A DNA stretch of 64,000 nucleotides from Epichloe hybrida (taxonomy: Eukaryota; Ascomycota; Sordariomycetes; Hypocreales; Clavicipitaceae), in contig JAFEKR010000007.1 of the NCBI GenBank assembly GCA_019022495.1, positions 62,001-126,000 of the forward strand. Direction: 5' to 3'. The translations under genes and the position numbers were made by a program. Under the pieces are notes generated by a model, which was not told the origin of the DNA, searched no databases, and saw only the letters and a program-made list of their open reading frames with translations. Shown piece after piece: positions 35,600 to 47,435 of this stretch; the first letter of the stretch is position 1; each line of letters starts with the position of its first letter.

Positions 35600-36670
35600 A
35601 AAGGAAAGGGAAAGGGACCTGTTATCCCTGACCCTAGTGCGCAAGAGGTTTTAAATAACTAGCTAAAAGAGCAGGCTATTAAGCAATAAGCAACTATAGA
35701 CTAGTTATTAGAGAAGCTAGAAAGCCTATCTATAACTGTAAATAGTCGTATGGAGGGTGTGGAATCTAATAAGCCTGCTAGTTAGCAGCAAGATCAGCAG
35801 CCTATTCAAGAAAATCAAGCTAAATCTAGCTCTGTACAAGCAACCTTTAATAATTCAATTATTAAGGAATTTAATAAAAGGGTTTATAGTTTTCTAGAGA
35901 CTGCTAGGCTTAAAGGAGCTGAAAATTTCGAATAATAGAAACAAGCCCTAACTATCTAATTTAGAGCTTTAGGCATGCCTAATTTTCTAGATAATCCGGA
36001 GAGTTCTAGGGCGCTAGGGGATCCAGATTAAGCTATTATCCTTATGTTACTAAGGGATAGTTATACGGAAGGACCCTAAGCCGCTATAACTTGGCAAAAA
36101 TCACCTGAAGAAGCCTATAATTTACTTGTAAGGCAATATTCACATAGCGTTGAAATCCAGAGGGGGTCCCTATATTCAGAATTTCATAACCTGAATTTTC
36201 AAGAGTTTAAGGGGACTCTAGAGTCCTTTAATGCAGTCTTTAATAATTTACTAGCTAGATTATTGATTTCAGGGGTCCTGATTGCTCCTATAGATCAGGT
36301 TAATCAATATCTTTAATCCCTAAAATCAACCTTCCCTTAGTAGGCTGAGAGGCAACGATTCAGTATGCGCACGAATAGGGCTATAGGGGCTCCCCTAGAA
36401 GCCCTAAATCTTTAATTTTTGATGGTAGACCTTCTAGCAGAACAGAGGGATAAATCATCTATGGTATCCAAAGCCCTGAATTATAGGGCTAAAAACCTTG
36501 AAAAGGGTGCTAAAGAAAAAGGAAAGGCCCCTAAGGATTAGAAGAAGAAGGGAGGCTTTGAAGAAAATAAGGGCTCTTCTAATTCTAATTCTTCTTCTAA
36601 TAAGAAGAAGAAAAAGAAGCAAAAAGGTTAAAAATCAGATAAAAAGGATAATAAAGAGATCTCTGGAGAG
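35600..36670 (+). pseudogene. Gag region of element C, interrupted by RIP stops
   Basis: Conceptual reading shows coherent Gag-like protein broken only by TAG/TAA: LETARLKGAENFE near 35893, then FRALGMPNFLDNPESSRALG near 35960-36020, SPEEAYNLLVRQYSHSVEIQ near 36105, SEFHNLNFQEFKGTLESFNA and LLARLLISGVLIAPIDQV. A lysine-rich basic tail (36490-36640) follows. Stops fall at expected Trp and Gln codons. Would be the capsid protein in an intact relative. Confidence 0.72.
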
Positions 36671-36679
36671 GGATCTTTT

Positions 36680-37030
36680 ATGCTAGGAAATTACAACCTT
36701 TCTAACGGTGCTCTTAAACCGTATAAGAAGCCTAGCCTTTATAAGACTAGTTATAAGAGCTCTAGTAATAGTAGCTCTGATTCTAGCTCTAGTGAATCGG
36801 ATGATGAAAATCAAGAAATTAAAACCTTAAATGGTTTTAATTATTACAGCAAAGACATGAAAAAGGCCCTATTATATGATACAGGTTCGACTGTACATAT
36901 TGTTAATTCTAGGGAGGTCTTTAGGGATTATACCCCCTATAAAAAGGGGGAATCTGACCCTATTATAACTGGTGGTGGCCCTATTTACGCTAAGGGTTAC
37001 GGTAGTGCTGTTTTTGAGGTCCTATATTAG
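36680..37030 (+). pseudogene. Protease domain of element C
   Basis: The open stretch contains LLYDTGSTVHIVNSREVFRD, with the aspartic protease DTGS site at 36878-36889. The flap-type region GGGPIYAKGYGSAVFEV follows. The frame ends at a TAG at 37028-37030, probably a mutated codon within pol. Confidence 0.8.
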
Positions 37031-38760
37031 AAAAATCCAGCTAAATATAGGACCTTAGTGCTTAAAGATACGCTATATTTTCCTTAGCTTGATGTTAATA
37101 TAGTTAGTGGACTTACGCACTATATATCTAGTGGTTGCCTTATAAAAAACTTACTTTATCTTAAAGATAGGTCTCTTATTGCAACCTTAGATATAGAAAA
37201 ACATGGTTTTTTCTTCCACGTTAAAAACCAATCTACGCCTAAGTTATCTAAAGGGCCCTGTAATAATTCGCATTACTTACGCCGCTTTTAAGGGTCATAG
37301 CTATCCGATTAGCTACCCTATAGAGGTTTAAATTCCCTCTAAAAAGCCGGATTAGGCTTCTGATTTAGACGAAATTGACGAAAATGATGATGATATTGAA
37401 GAAATTGTACGGGATGATTTAGGGGAATTAGTCCCTTCTTCTTCGCCTATAGCCCTAGGTTGGGTCCCTTATAAATCTAAGGAAATAGATTTAGGGGTGT
37501 TAGAGGGCCCTAGTGAAGGAAAAGGGTCCCTAATACCTCTCTAAGAGGCCTGTGGTTCTTAAGGGGCCTAGCAGGGGACTAGTGAAGAGGGCCCTAGTCT
37601 AGATCCTAATTCAGACCCTAAGGATCTTTAATATCAACGGTTGTTAGAACTAGCTGGCCTATGGCATGTATGATTAAGGCACCTAGGTCTTCCTTTGCTA
37701 AAGAAAACTAGCCTTATAACTAAAGGAATCCCTGATTTTTCTAAAATTAAGGATAAGGATTTTAGATGTATTGCTTGTGATTAATCTAAGGCAGTTAGAA
37801 GACCTAGGAAATTAGCTATCCCTGACCCCCCAAGAGCTCTAGATTGAATAGAGGGGGATACGCTAAAAATCAGCCCCACGCCGTATAATAAGCAGTCAAT
37901 TTGCTTATTTCTAGTTAATTGAAAGACTAGATATAAGTGGGTTATCTTATTACCTAATAAGGAAGGCCTAACTGTTTATAAGGCTATTAAAGGCTTCTTC
38001 AGAGGGCTTAAAAATCAACTAGGTTAATATCCTAGGCACCTTCACTTCGATGGGGGCTAGGAAATCGATTCTAGTTATCAAGCTTGGTTAAATTCTAAAG
38101 GGATCAAATTTACAACTTCTAGTCCCTATATCCATAAGCAAAATGGATTAGCAGAACGTTCAATTCGTACTATTCTAGATCGATTAAGGGCTACTATCCA
38201 GTGGGCAAAATTACTGTTATTTTTATGGTGTTTTGTATTACCTGCAGTTATTAACCTAGTTAATATAACTGCTAATACCACTAAGGATGAAAGCCCTGAA
38301 CAGCTGCTATCTAGGGAGCTAAATCAGCCTTATACAACTAATATTAGCAGTATTAGAGCTATAGGATCTTACTGTGAGATTCTAATCCCCCTGGAAAAAC
38401 GACCTAAAGCCTAGAAGTTAGTAGCTAGGACTATCCCTAGAAGGCTTTTAGCTACACTAGGTTCTAACACCTACCTAGTGTACATCCCCTCTAAAAGGCT
38501 AGTTATAAAGACTAGCTTTATTAAGATTATAAAACCTATAGGCCCTGTTTCTAAAGGCTTACCTAGGATTTCTATAGGGGATAACCCTTTAGAGGGGGAA
38601 AATAATTTAGATTAACAACATCTAGATCAAGGTTCAAAGGATTACCCTATAGACAACATAGGTATCCCTATAGGTCAAGAAAAACCACCTACAGGCCCCA
38701 AAGAACCCCCTAAAGGCTTAATTCCAGTAGATTCTATATAGGCGCAGCCTATAACTTAAC
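37031..38760 (+). pseudogene. Gag-pre-integrase and integrase of element C
   Basis: The reading LWHVRLGHLG-type block is recognisable near 37660-37690 (LACMIKAPRSSFA is shifted by RIP). Then NKEGLTVYKAIKGFFRGLKN near 37960, FDGG with ID near 38050, and the strong integrase core end GIKFTTSSPYIHKQNGLAER, then SIRTILDRLRATIQWAK (38101-38215). The region after it carries the acidic linker of Copia pol. Stops are TAG/TAA at former Trp/Gln codons. Confidence 0.7.
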
Positions 38761-38859
38761 TAGGAAATCAGATTTTAACTTCGGACCTTGATTTTGACAA
38801 AATTATCGATTTCGACCCTAATATCGACCCTATGGATGTTAATATTAGTTCCCCTTTTT

Positions 38860-39710
38860 CTCTAGATTTTATAAAAGAAATCTGCTTTAAGGTATAGAAG
38901 AAGCTAAAGGAAAAGAATCCTATTAGCCCTAAGCCTAAGACCTGGAAGCAGGCTATATCTAGCCCTGAAAGGGATAAATAGATAGAAGCCACATATAAGG
39001 AATACAAACAGCTTCTAAAGGCTAGTACTTTTAAATTTATAGGGAAAGATCAAATCCCTAAGGGCCGAAAAGTACTAAAGAATAGGCTTGTTTATAAGCT
39101 TAAAAAGGATAAAGAAAATAATCCTTTAAAATATAAGGCTTGACTTGTTGCTAAGGGATTTATGTAAATCGAAGGCCTAGATTACCTAGAGACCTTTGCT
39201 ACTACAAGCATTCCCCCTAGCTAGAGGATTTTACTAGCCCTAGCGGCTTGGAATAACTAGGAAATTAAATAAATCGATTTTATAGGAGCTTTTCTTAATA
39301 GTAAGCTATAATAATAGATTTATATGGTTATTCTAGAAGGGTTTATTAAATTCCTTAAGGTAAATCCTAAACTAGCTAAATTAGCTAGAAGTTTTGGCTG
39401 GAAACCTTCTAAAGATTAAGTAATTTTATTACAGAAGTCTTTATACGGCCTAAAACAAAGCTTAAGGGAATGGCAATAAGCGCTAATATTAGTGCTTAAA
39501 TCCCTAGGATTTAACCCTTTAATATCTAACCTAGCTATTTTCTTCAATCCTTCAACCAAAACCTTTGTCATTACGTACGTTGATGACTGTCTTCTAATTG
39601 GACCGGATTTATCTTATATCCAAAGGCTTAAAAAGGAACTTCATAAAGTCTATCTAATAGAAGATAGGGGGCCTGCTAAATTCTTCTTAGGGGTTCAAAT
39701 CGTATGAGAT
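38860..39710 (+). pseudogene. Reverse transcriptase of element C, catalytic YVDD intact
   Basis: Copia reverse-transcriptase motifs in order: TFKFIGKDQIPKGRKVLKNR near 39028-39090, LVAKGFM, DYLETFA, IDFIGAFLN near 39275, LLQKSLYGLKQ near 39428, and ITYVDDCLLIG with YVDD at 39576-39587. KFFLGVQIV closes it near 39705. Unlike the elements around it the catalytic pair is preserved. Inactivation is by RIP stops elsewhere. Confidence 0.85.
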
Positions 39711-39879
39711 AGGCCTAATAGAATACTGAAAATTCATTAATCTTAGTATATATTAGAAGCCTTAAAATGATTTAATATGCTAGATAGTAAGCCTATTAGC
39801 ATACCTCTTTAGCTAGGCGTTTTAGCTACGCAGATAACTAAGCTTTTAATAGCTAGTGAAATCAAGCTTTATCAGTGCA

Positions 39880-40540
39880 TTATAGGGACTATAATGTTCC
39901 TAATATTGCTTATAAGGCCTAATATAGCTTTTACGCTACAGTGGTTATCTACTACACTAGCTAGCCCTTATATAGAACACCTAAAAGCAGCTAAAAATCT
40001 GCTAAGGTATCTATTAGGGACTAGATTCCTTGCTATTATCTATAGGGGAGACCCTAAAGGTTTAGTTAGCAAAAGCCTAATAGGTTATTGCAATAGTGAT
40101 TTTATAGGGGATAAAAAGACCTCAAAATTAACCTATGCTTATCTATTCAAGCTAGCTGGCGGACCTATTAGCTGGAAATCAAAGAAAGCTAGTATAATAG
40201 CTCTATTAACACTAGAAGCTGAAGCTGATGCTATCTGCGAGACCTTCCGGGAGCTTTAGTAGCTTTAGGGCTTATTTAAGGAGCTAAAAACCCCTATTTC
40301 TCCCCCTATCTAGATATATTGCGATAATTAAGGCGCTATAACTACTACTTATAACCCTGCTTTATATAGTTGTACAAAGTATATATTACTAAAGTTTAAC
40401 TATATTAGGTAACAGGTTTTAGAGGGTTTAGCTAAGATTAAATATCTAGATACGAAGTTAATGCCTACAGATAGTCTTATGAAACCTCTTTCCAAACCTC
40501 TTTATTAGGCTTTTATTAAGCTTTTAGGGCTTAATAATTA
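39880..40540 (+). pseudogene. RNase H of element C
   Basis: An open run of 121 codons includes RPNIAFTLQWLSTTLASP, HLKAAKNLLRYLLGT, IGYCNSDFIGDKKTSKLTYA (YxDSDwaGd-type site, with Asp seen as CNSDF), SWKSKKASIIALLTLEAEA. The last fits the conserved Copia SWrSKKQ..ALSTtEAE block. The tail continues to about 40540 next to the polypurine tract. Confidence 0.82.
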
Positions 40541-41587
40541 TTAAACTAACAACTAATTCCCTTTAATAGGGAACTAAAAATAACGTCAAAAAGGGAGCTA
40601 TATTTAACAATAGCTAGGAATTCAAAAAGGGGGTCTTTTATTTTTTTCCTGTTTTTCCCTTTTATCTGTTATTATCAAAAGTTATTGTTTTTCCCTATAG
40701 TCTCTTTGTACACTTCTAATTGCTTTAAATGTAATTCTTTTGTAGAGGGGGTGTTAAAAATAAGACCTATTTTTAGCCCTTTTCTAGTTAAAGAACCTTC
40801 TTATTACTAGCTTGCTTTATAAGTCTGATAGCTGCACTGTAGCTGTCAACGGTCGCGAGGGCAGCTGTCAATGACTGCGTCGTAGCTATTAACAGCTGCG
40901 ACTAACCGTGTGGATAACTAATTAGTTAATTGCGTTGTAGCTATAAGTGTAGCCATAACCACGCTACTAGTAATTAGGTAAGCTAGGGTAATGTAAGCTA
41001 GGGTGACGTAAGCAGGTTACCCTACACATAACTTACCCTATAGCTATCTTTAACAACGATTTTCTCTTTATCTAAAGGTTATACAAAAGTTTCATATATA
41101 GCAAATTAAAGCTTAAAGATAGGGCTTTCTCTTTATATAAGGTTATTTTTTAGACTAAAAGTTAGTGCATATGGGTTACTAGCTAGTATAGTAGTAAGTT
41201 AATTTTTTGGTTTTTACATATAAATGAATTTTGTAGAAAATCAAAAGTGGCCTATAAGACCCCGCTAGCGGCCCGGATCCACTAATACAGTCGGTAGGTC
41301 TATAAGAGGAAGAAGATCATTTTAACTAGCTAGATAGCTAGTCCTCTTAACTAACAACAGCCGCATTGCCCGTATAACGTATCTAAAATCAATTCTATTA
41401 CTCTATAAGATATTATAAAAGTAATCTAAATTAAATTCTATTAGTTAATAACTACTATAACCTTCCGTTGTGTTACGTTAATTGATTTAACGTTACGGCC
41501 CTATCGGTCCCTGACTGTAGAGCTTGCACTTGTACAGCTGTTGCCAGCTGGCAGCTGGTAACTAGCTCCCTACATTTCAATAAAGAG

Positions 41588-44500
41588 TATAAATTAGTAT
41601 AGATAATAACAGGAATTGTGGGGAGGTTTAATTAATAGGTAATTAACCTAAGCGTTGTTAAGACCGCGTGAGCCATATTAGCACTAGTAACCATGCTATA
41701 GATCTCAGAGGTAAGCACACTTCTCATAACTCTCTTACTCTTAGTAAAGCTATAGTGTATGATGTTACCTTAGATTATAAAGGTGCTTTTCTCTTAGACT
41801 TTACTAGCTAGGATAAGCACGTAGCCTAGCTAGGAAGTAAGGTCCTAGTTATTAGTAAATAATCCATCTATAAATACAAAAAGCTTTGCCTTCTTAAGAT
41901 TAAATAGTATAAACCTTAATCCTTAGCTTAGATTATTAATTTACTATTAAATCTATTAGTTTAGGCTCTTTATATCTTAAGGTGATAGCTCTTAGTGTTA
42001 TATAGTAATAAAGAGGTTAAAGTAGGCTTTAGGTTAGTAGATTAAGGTAATGTACATGCCTTAAGCTTGTTATTCTATATATGCCTATTTTAAATTAGTT
42101 AGCGGGATTAACTAAAGCTTTTTACTCTAGCCTTTCTACCTTAGTATAATTATATTATTTTTAAGAGTAATAATACTACTATTAAAGGTTAGTAGGTTCC
42201 CTGTGGAAAGGATTTGCTTTGGTTTAGTAGTAAAAGAAGCGGCTTTTAATTAATCTTCCTCTTATTAAGAGAACTTATGGTTAGATAGTCTAATTATATT
42301 ATTAGTCTGCATCCCTATACACATAAAGGTTAGGTTCTCCTTTATTATTACAAGTAAGCATAGGTTAAACGTAAAGGTTATTATCTAGAGCATTTCTCTA
42401 TAGTAATAATAATATATTACTTACTAGTAGGTGCTAGCTTTTATAATACTATATAGAGGCTTGATTACTTATATTATTATGCCTATAGGGTATAGGTAAT
42501 AGATTTAGATAGGGATTCGGGCTAGGATTATACAACTAAGAAGCGTTCGTGCTTACATATAGGCCTGTGTGATATTGCGAAGCTAGAGGATAAGGCCTAG
42601 TAATAACAATATAGGTGCTATTGCAAGGATTAATCGCTAGCTAGCTCACTGGATTATTAGGGCCTATGTAAGGATCGCTAGCTTCTCCTTATCGCTATAA
42701 CCTTAGATTATAAGCCTTGACTTCTCGTATGGATCCGTTGTCTTGCCCTTTACCTCGTTAATAATACAGGAATTAAAAATTTAAACTTTACTATGCTCTC
42801 TTTTATTATACTTAATGAATTTAAACACGCCTTGTTTAATTAGAGAATTAATCTTAGCTTTAGTGAATAGCTTAAAGGGTTTACTAGGGGTCTTAATAAT
42901 TCCTTCCTTATGTAATTAGATCGTAAGCTTAAGGTTAGAGCTTTCCTTAGCTAATAGAAAGATATTAGTCTTATCTTTTATTTAATCTATGTAATTAACA
43001 TTAGATATAATAATAAGGGGGTTTTTCTAAGGTCTTCTAGGTCCTCGCCTTAGGGGATTAGTAGGAGGGATAGCTATAGGCTATAGGGAGGCGTCTTAGT
43101 TATCTATACTCTTAGGAGGTCTCTCTTTATTAGGATTTTTATAAAAAGGCCTAATAGATGTTAATTTAAAGGCCCTAGGGCCTTAAGGGAGCTTAAGAGT
43201 GCAGGTCTTACCCTCTATAGCTAATAGCTTATAGGGGCCTGCCTATCCTTTACCTTCGCGCTACACACGTATAAGCAATCCTAGTGGGAGGTTAATAGTT
43301 ATAGAGGTATTAGGACTATTCCTTATAGTAAGGGTATTACTAACTTTCCGCTAGGTATAAATACGCTTAACTTCCTTTATTACTAGTTAGATCACAAGGG
43401 CTTGTTGCGTAATATCTAGTAATAGAGGCAATTCCTTAACTATATAAGGATACGCGCCGAAAACAAGGACTATTAGCACAAGACCATTTAATCCTATAGT
43501 GTTATTTATAGCTTTAACTACCATTTATAATGCTACGGGCTCTAGCGTTGTCAGGCATTCCTATTAGATAATATTATAGGCTCTTTGGAGTGGCCTATGA
43601 TATTGCTTAACCTTACTAATACTATAGTAAGCCTTAATAGGGATGTCTTTAATCTTAATCACTATTAATAACGTAAGCTGCTTAAATTCCTTGCCTCTAA
43701 AGGTTGTTCTAGTATCTATAATAATTAAATCCAGGGGGCCTAGATAGACATTAATCTAGCAAAGATAGAGTGCTTCTTACATAGTCTTTGCAAAGATATC
43801 TTTAATAAATCTAGCTATATTAAAGGATATAGCTATATTAATAACTTATAGAATAGGGCGGTTACTATTAAGATATATAATATCTATAATGATTTCGTAA
43901 TTATAGGTATATTTATCCTAAAGAGTGAATTTAAACTAATATAAGCTATCCGCGTGTAATTAGCACTACTAGCAAACCTTAGTTAGTTTCTTAATAGCTT
44001 TAAACTTAACCTTATGCCCTAATTTATATAGTAAATTATAAAGATATTAAACTAAAGGGTATTTAAAGCATTAATGCAATTAGCAAAGCTTAATCTCTGT
44101 GAGATAACTCTAAGTAATACTTTCTTCTTTATTAAGAAGTATTTACATATGCCCCTATTTACGCATAATAGGAACCTTAATATTCCCTTACTATAGAACG
44201 TTCTCTGATGTATGGAAATTAATCTTTAGGCAGGTTATATTATTAAGGCATAAGAGAAAGGGAGTGTTTATAGGGATTACCTAAAAGAGAATAATTCTAA
44301 ATAGAGTTAGCACTTTAATTAATCTAAGTGCCTTAATTAGCTCTCTAGGGCCAAATTTAATCTTTACCTTCCTAGTATCTAACCTATTAAGCGTGATAGT
44401 TAGTATTATACTTTATAAAGCTAAGAATTAAGGGTGGCCTGCTAATAAATATCCCACGGCACCTATATTAGCTATAATACCTTTAAAGGTTCCGGATAAA

Positions 44501-46910
44501 TATTATTCTTTAAGTGTAAACATGCTTAGTACCTTATCTAGCTCCTAAAAATCAAATAAATCCTTCTTAGCTAGAGCATGAATTATTATATAACTAGCGA
44601 GAATCTTAGTGGTCACATAGCTATTATAAGTGGTCCTGTGTGTAAAGAAGCTTGTAAGCACTTAGCTATCGTTATTTTCTTTGCTAAAACCAAGTTCTAT
44701 TAGGTATTAGTTAATATTATTGTCTTTAGCTAATCCAGAATTATTATTACCTTCATACTATGTTAGGAACGTATTGTATAAAGAAGCTATTAAGTCCGTG
44801 TGGGAATGATTCTTAAAGCGTTAGAATGCCTTCTTCTAGTCCTTGTCTAAGTATTTAGTTAACTAATAACCTTCTTTACTATATATATAATACTTTTTTA
44901 AGTGTTAAGGCTTGCTCTTTAATAAAGATTAACTATACTAGGCTTCCTTACCTTTTCTATTATACTTATAGTTAGTCTAAAAGTATTCCTTAGTGCTAGC
45001 TTTTATAGGGAACTACTACTAATTAATTAAAGCTTTAGATTCGCTAATTAACATCCTTATCTATTTATAAAAGCATTAGAGGTTAATAGGAGAATTAATA
45101 ATATAGGCCCTATATTCTAGGATTCCTTTGCAGGCATTTAGAATCTAACTACGGAGGTCTAATTCTAACTAGAATCTATAAGGATTTACCCTTTAGAGAT
45201 TTAAAAGCTTTATTATAAAGTCTTTAAAGTACTTAATCTTTAATTTACTAAGGTTCTCTTAGATAATCATAAGTAGTTATAATCTTCCCTATAATAGATA
45301 GTTCTTTTAATATATATTATCTATCTTAAACTTCTACCTAATCCTGCGAATAAGAGTTAGGAGATCTTAGGGGTTTCATTAGCCTAAAAGGTTCTCTAAG
45401 AAGTACTATAAAGGTCTTCCTTTTAGTATAAACTTAAAACTATAGCCTAACTATTCTTATATAATTCCTAGTATCTTATACTTCCTTTAATAGGTTAAGA
45501 GCTTAATATTAAGAATATTATACTCCTTAGCGCTATACTTAATACTCTTATTACTATAGAATTTATTAAGATTAAGTAGTTACTTTAATAAGGGTTAGCC
45601 TATTTCCTAAGGGGGAATAGGGATAATTAAATCTTATAGAAGAGGTACTATAGTCCTAGATTATAGAGAGGGATTATAGTGCCTTATTATAGGAGGGGAA
45701 ATAAGGGGGGTCTGGGTTATAGTTAAGGGCTTATAATAGGGGGATTACCTTTACTATTATACCTTTACCTTATACTTAGTATACTTAGGGATTAGTATAA
45801 TAGAATCTAGGAGCAGAATAGGAGTAATTATAGTAGTTAAGGGGATTAGGGATAATATAAAGTAATTAGTTACTTTAGTTAATCTCTAAAAGAAGGGATA
45901 CTAATAGGAAGGAGGTCTTTATAGAAGACCTTCTCCACTATTTACCTCTTAAAGGGGGAATACTTCCTAGTAACTTCCTATATTTCTTTTTCTTTCTAGT
46001 TATAGAATTTATTATAGTTAATAATATCTTTAAGTAAGACTACTATCTTATAGTAACTCTATAAGTCTATATAGATACTACTAAAGAAGAGAAAGTCTTA
46101 AAGACTCTTTATAGCTTTAGGATTTACTACTTAGAATATTTCTTATTTCTATTCTCTAAAGTTATTACTAAAGATAGTAAATAGGGTTTATAGGTATAGG
46201 TTTTTATATTTATAAGTTACTTTCTTAATAAGAATCTAGGCTATAAGTTCTTTAAGGGTAGTGTTTACTTTAAGATTAAATAATTCCTTATTCTCTAGTG
46301 CTTCTTATATAATATATTAGTATAAATTAGGGGATATATAGTTAAGGAGGTAAGATATAACTTATAGATTAGCTTCTCTTCTAGTATTCTTAGGGGGGAA
46401 GGTATATTTATAATTAGAGGGAATATCTTAGGCTCTAGATCCCTCTAGTTAATCTTAATATTTTACTATAATATTAGTAGTAAATAAGGGGGTAAGGGAA
46501 ATAGAGAATTAATAGAAGTCTAAAGAATTATAAGTAAAGCTATTATCTTTATCCCTTAGTAAGTTTAATTAAATAATTAAGAATAGGTTAGGTTAGTTAC
46601 TAACTAAGCCTTAATTATTTAATAAATATGCTTCTAAGGGTTTATTTATATAATAGACGCGCTAATTAAATAAATAAAGATAGGTTAGGTTAGTTACTAA
46701 CTAGGCCTTAATTAAGTTAATAAGCTTAGATTTAGTATAGAGCTAGTTATAGTTACTTAAGGTAAAAGGAGAGCTAGATTATACTTCTTCCTTAGTATAT
46801 TTAGTATCTTAGAGCAGCACTTTCTCTTTTATAAGGTAAGTTCTTAATACTAATACCTCTTCTATAAACCTTACTAATTTATAGTATTTATAAAGATAAC
46901 TACTAATTAG
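41588..46910 (-). pseudogene. Remaining polyprotein region of element B
   Basis: The 5.3 kb of element B upstream (in its own sense) of the C insertion. It is homologous to the B2 segment 58597-61216 over about 2.6 kb. Long readings are broken by TAA/TAG every few codons, so domains other than RNase H near 41590-41900 cannot be placed with confidence. The strip next to the right LTR (about 46000-46910) would be the leader/gag end. Confidence 0.6.
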
Positions 46911-47206
46911 TGTTAGTATTTATAGGATACTATTAACCTACGCGTAGGGTTTTTAAGGTAAACTAAAGTGTATATAATTATTATATATTCTAGTCTATCT
47001 AAGCAAGTAAAAGAGAGATTAAATAGAAGCAAAGAGGGTGCGCTATTTATTATAGGAAAAGGGGCCTTAATTAGGGTTATTAGCAAAGAGGCCACATGTG
47101 CCAACCCTAATCGCGGCGCGGTCGGGCCGGACATGTGGGTCCGCGATGCAACGCGCCCACCCAATCAGAGGCGCGCACCCTTGTTGATATCATGCTTGTT
47201 CCAACA
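46911..47206 (-). repeat. Right LTR of element B with a RIP boundary inside
   Basis: It aligns base for base in length (296) with 33710-34005 and 48328-48623. Up to about 47090 it is RIP-converted like the others. From about 47095 to its end it keeps CpA/TpG (for example GCCACATGTGCCAACCC and CATGCTTGTTCCAACA), where the sister LTR reads ATATGCTAACCC and TTATTCTAACA. Confidence 0.9.
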
Positions 47207-47435
47207 CTCTTGTCTTAGCTAGTTAAGTAGTGAGACTATCGTGCGGCAGGGATCAATTATGCCCTTGTGGGTGCAACATCTAAGGAGATGCTGCCCTATT
47301 ATATAATTCATACTATATATTAGCATAAGCCTAGCATATGCCTCGCATATGCCATTCTGCCAGTCATTAGGCCCCACCCTGGATACGAGATCAACTTTGT
47401 TGCAGCCGAGATTTACTGTGTGCCCGTTGGACGGG

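Larger units (their letters stand above)
34466..41582 (+). mobile_element. Element C: Ty1/Copia LTR retrotransposon inside element B, youngest and least decayed
   Basis: About 7.1 kb. LTRs 34466-35294 (829 bp) and 40752-41582 (831 bp) start TGTTAAAAATAAGACC and end TTTAATA/TTCAATA. The 5-bp TSD AAGAG is at 34461-34465 and 41583-41587. The empty site is seen in the related copy B2 near 49078 (TATATAGAGAGTATAAATT). Directly after the left LTR lies GGTTATGAGCCTGGC, a plausible primer-binding site; AGAGGGGG just before the right LTR is the polypurine tract. It carries gag, protease, integrase, reverse transcriptase and RNase H in Copia order. Confidence 0.92.
33710..47206 (-). mobile_element. Element B: Ty1/Copia LTR retrotransposon inside the right LTR of A
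   Basis: Two 296-bp LTRs, 33710-34005 and 46911-47206, begin TGTTGGTAT/TGTTAGTAT and end CTAACA/CCAACA. The 5-bp TSD CTCTT is at 33705-33709 and 47207-47211. Net length without element C is about 6.4 kb, normal for Copia. Coding is on the minus strand: the pol 3' end lies next to the left LTR and the 5' end at the right. Strongly RIP-mutated, except the last about 110 bases of the right LTR. Confidence 0.9.
23934..47278 (-). mobile_element. Element A: Ty1/Copia LTR retrotransposon, interrupted twice
   Basis: The LTRs start TGTTAGACC and end GCAACA or its mutated form. Left LTR 23934-24187 (254 bp); right LTR 33525-33709 continuing at 47212-47278 after insertion of element B. The 5-bp TSD TCTAA is at 23929-23933 and 47279-47283. 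Coding is on the minus strand. Without the LINE and element B it is only about 3.3 kb, short for an autonomous Copia element, so internal coding is probably deleted. RIP is heavy except at both outer edges. Confidence 0.85.
23701..47287. mobile_element. M2: short TIR element inside M1, right TIR split by Copia A
   Basis: The left end starts CTCCTTAGACACGGT. The right end, once Copia A is removed, reads ACCGTGTCTAAGGAG, an exact 15-bp inverted match that extends imperfectly through CACCTTGTGGA/CTACCTTATGGA. Net length is about 237 bp (23701-23933 plus 47284-47287). An internal GC hairpin GGGGGCC..GGCCCCC lies at about 23887-23905. Target-site duplication is unclear (possibly a dinucleotide), so the superfamily is not assigned. 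Confidence 0.6.
23442..47425. mobile_element. M1: outermost TIR element (Mutator-like by TSD), split by later insertions
   Basis: Terminal inverted repeats of about 56 bp: left 23442-23497, right 47369-47425. They share the core ACAGTAAATCTCGGCTGC and then CTCGTATCCAGGGTGG with very few differences. A perfect 10-bp direct repeat, GTTGGACGGG, flanks them (23432-23441 and 47426-47435). A 10-bp duplication with TIRs starting GGG suits a Mutator-like element. Own DNA is only about 0.5 kb (23442-23700 and 47288-47425, plus nested M2), so it was a non-autonomous MITE before other elements landed in it. Subterminal GCATATGC palindromes occur on both sides. The element is only weakly mutated by RIP. 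Confidence 0.72.

Noticed and set aside
23442..47425. M1 as a Tc1/mariner (pogo) element with TA duplication
   Set aside because: The left side has TA next to CAGTAA but the right has TG, whereas a perfect 10-bp duplication exists just outside the GGG-starting ends.
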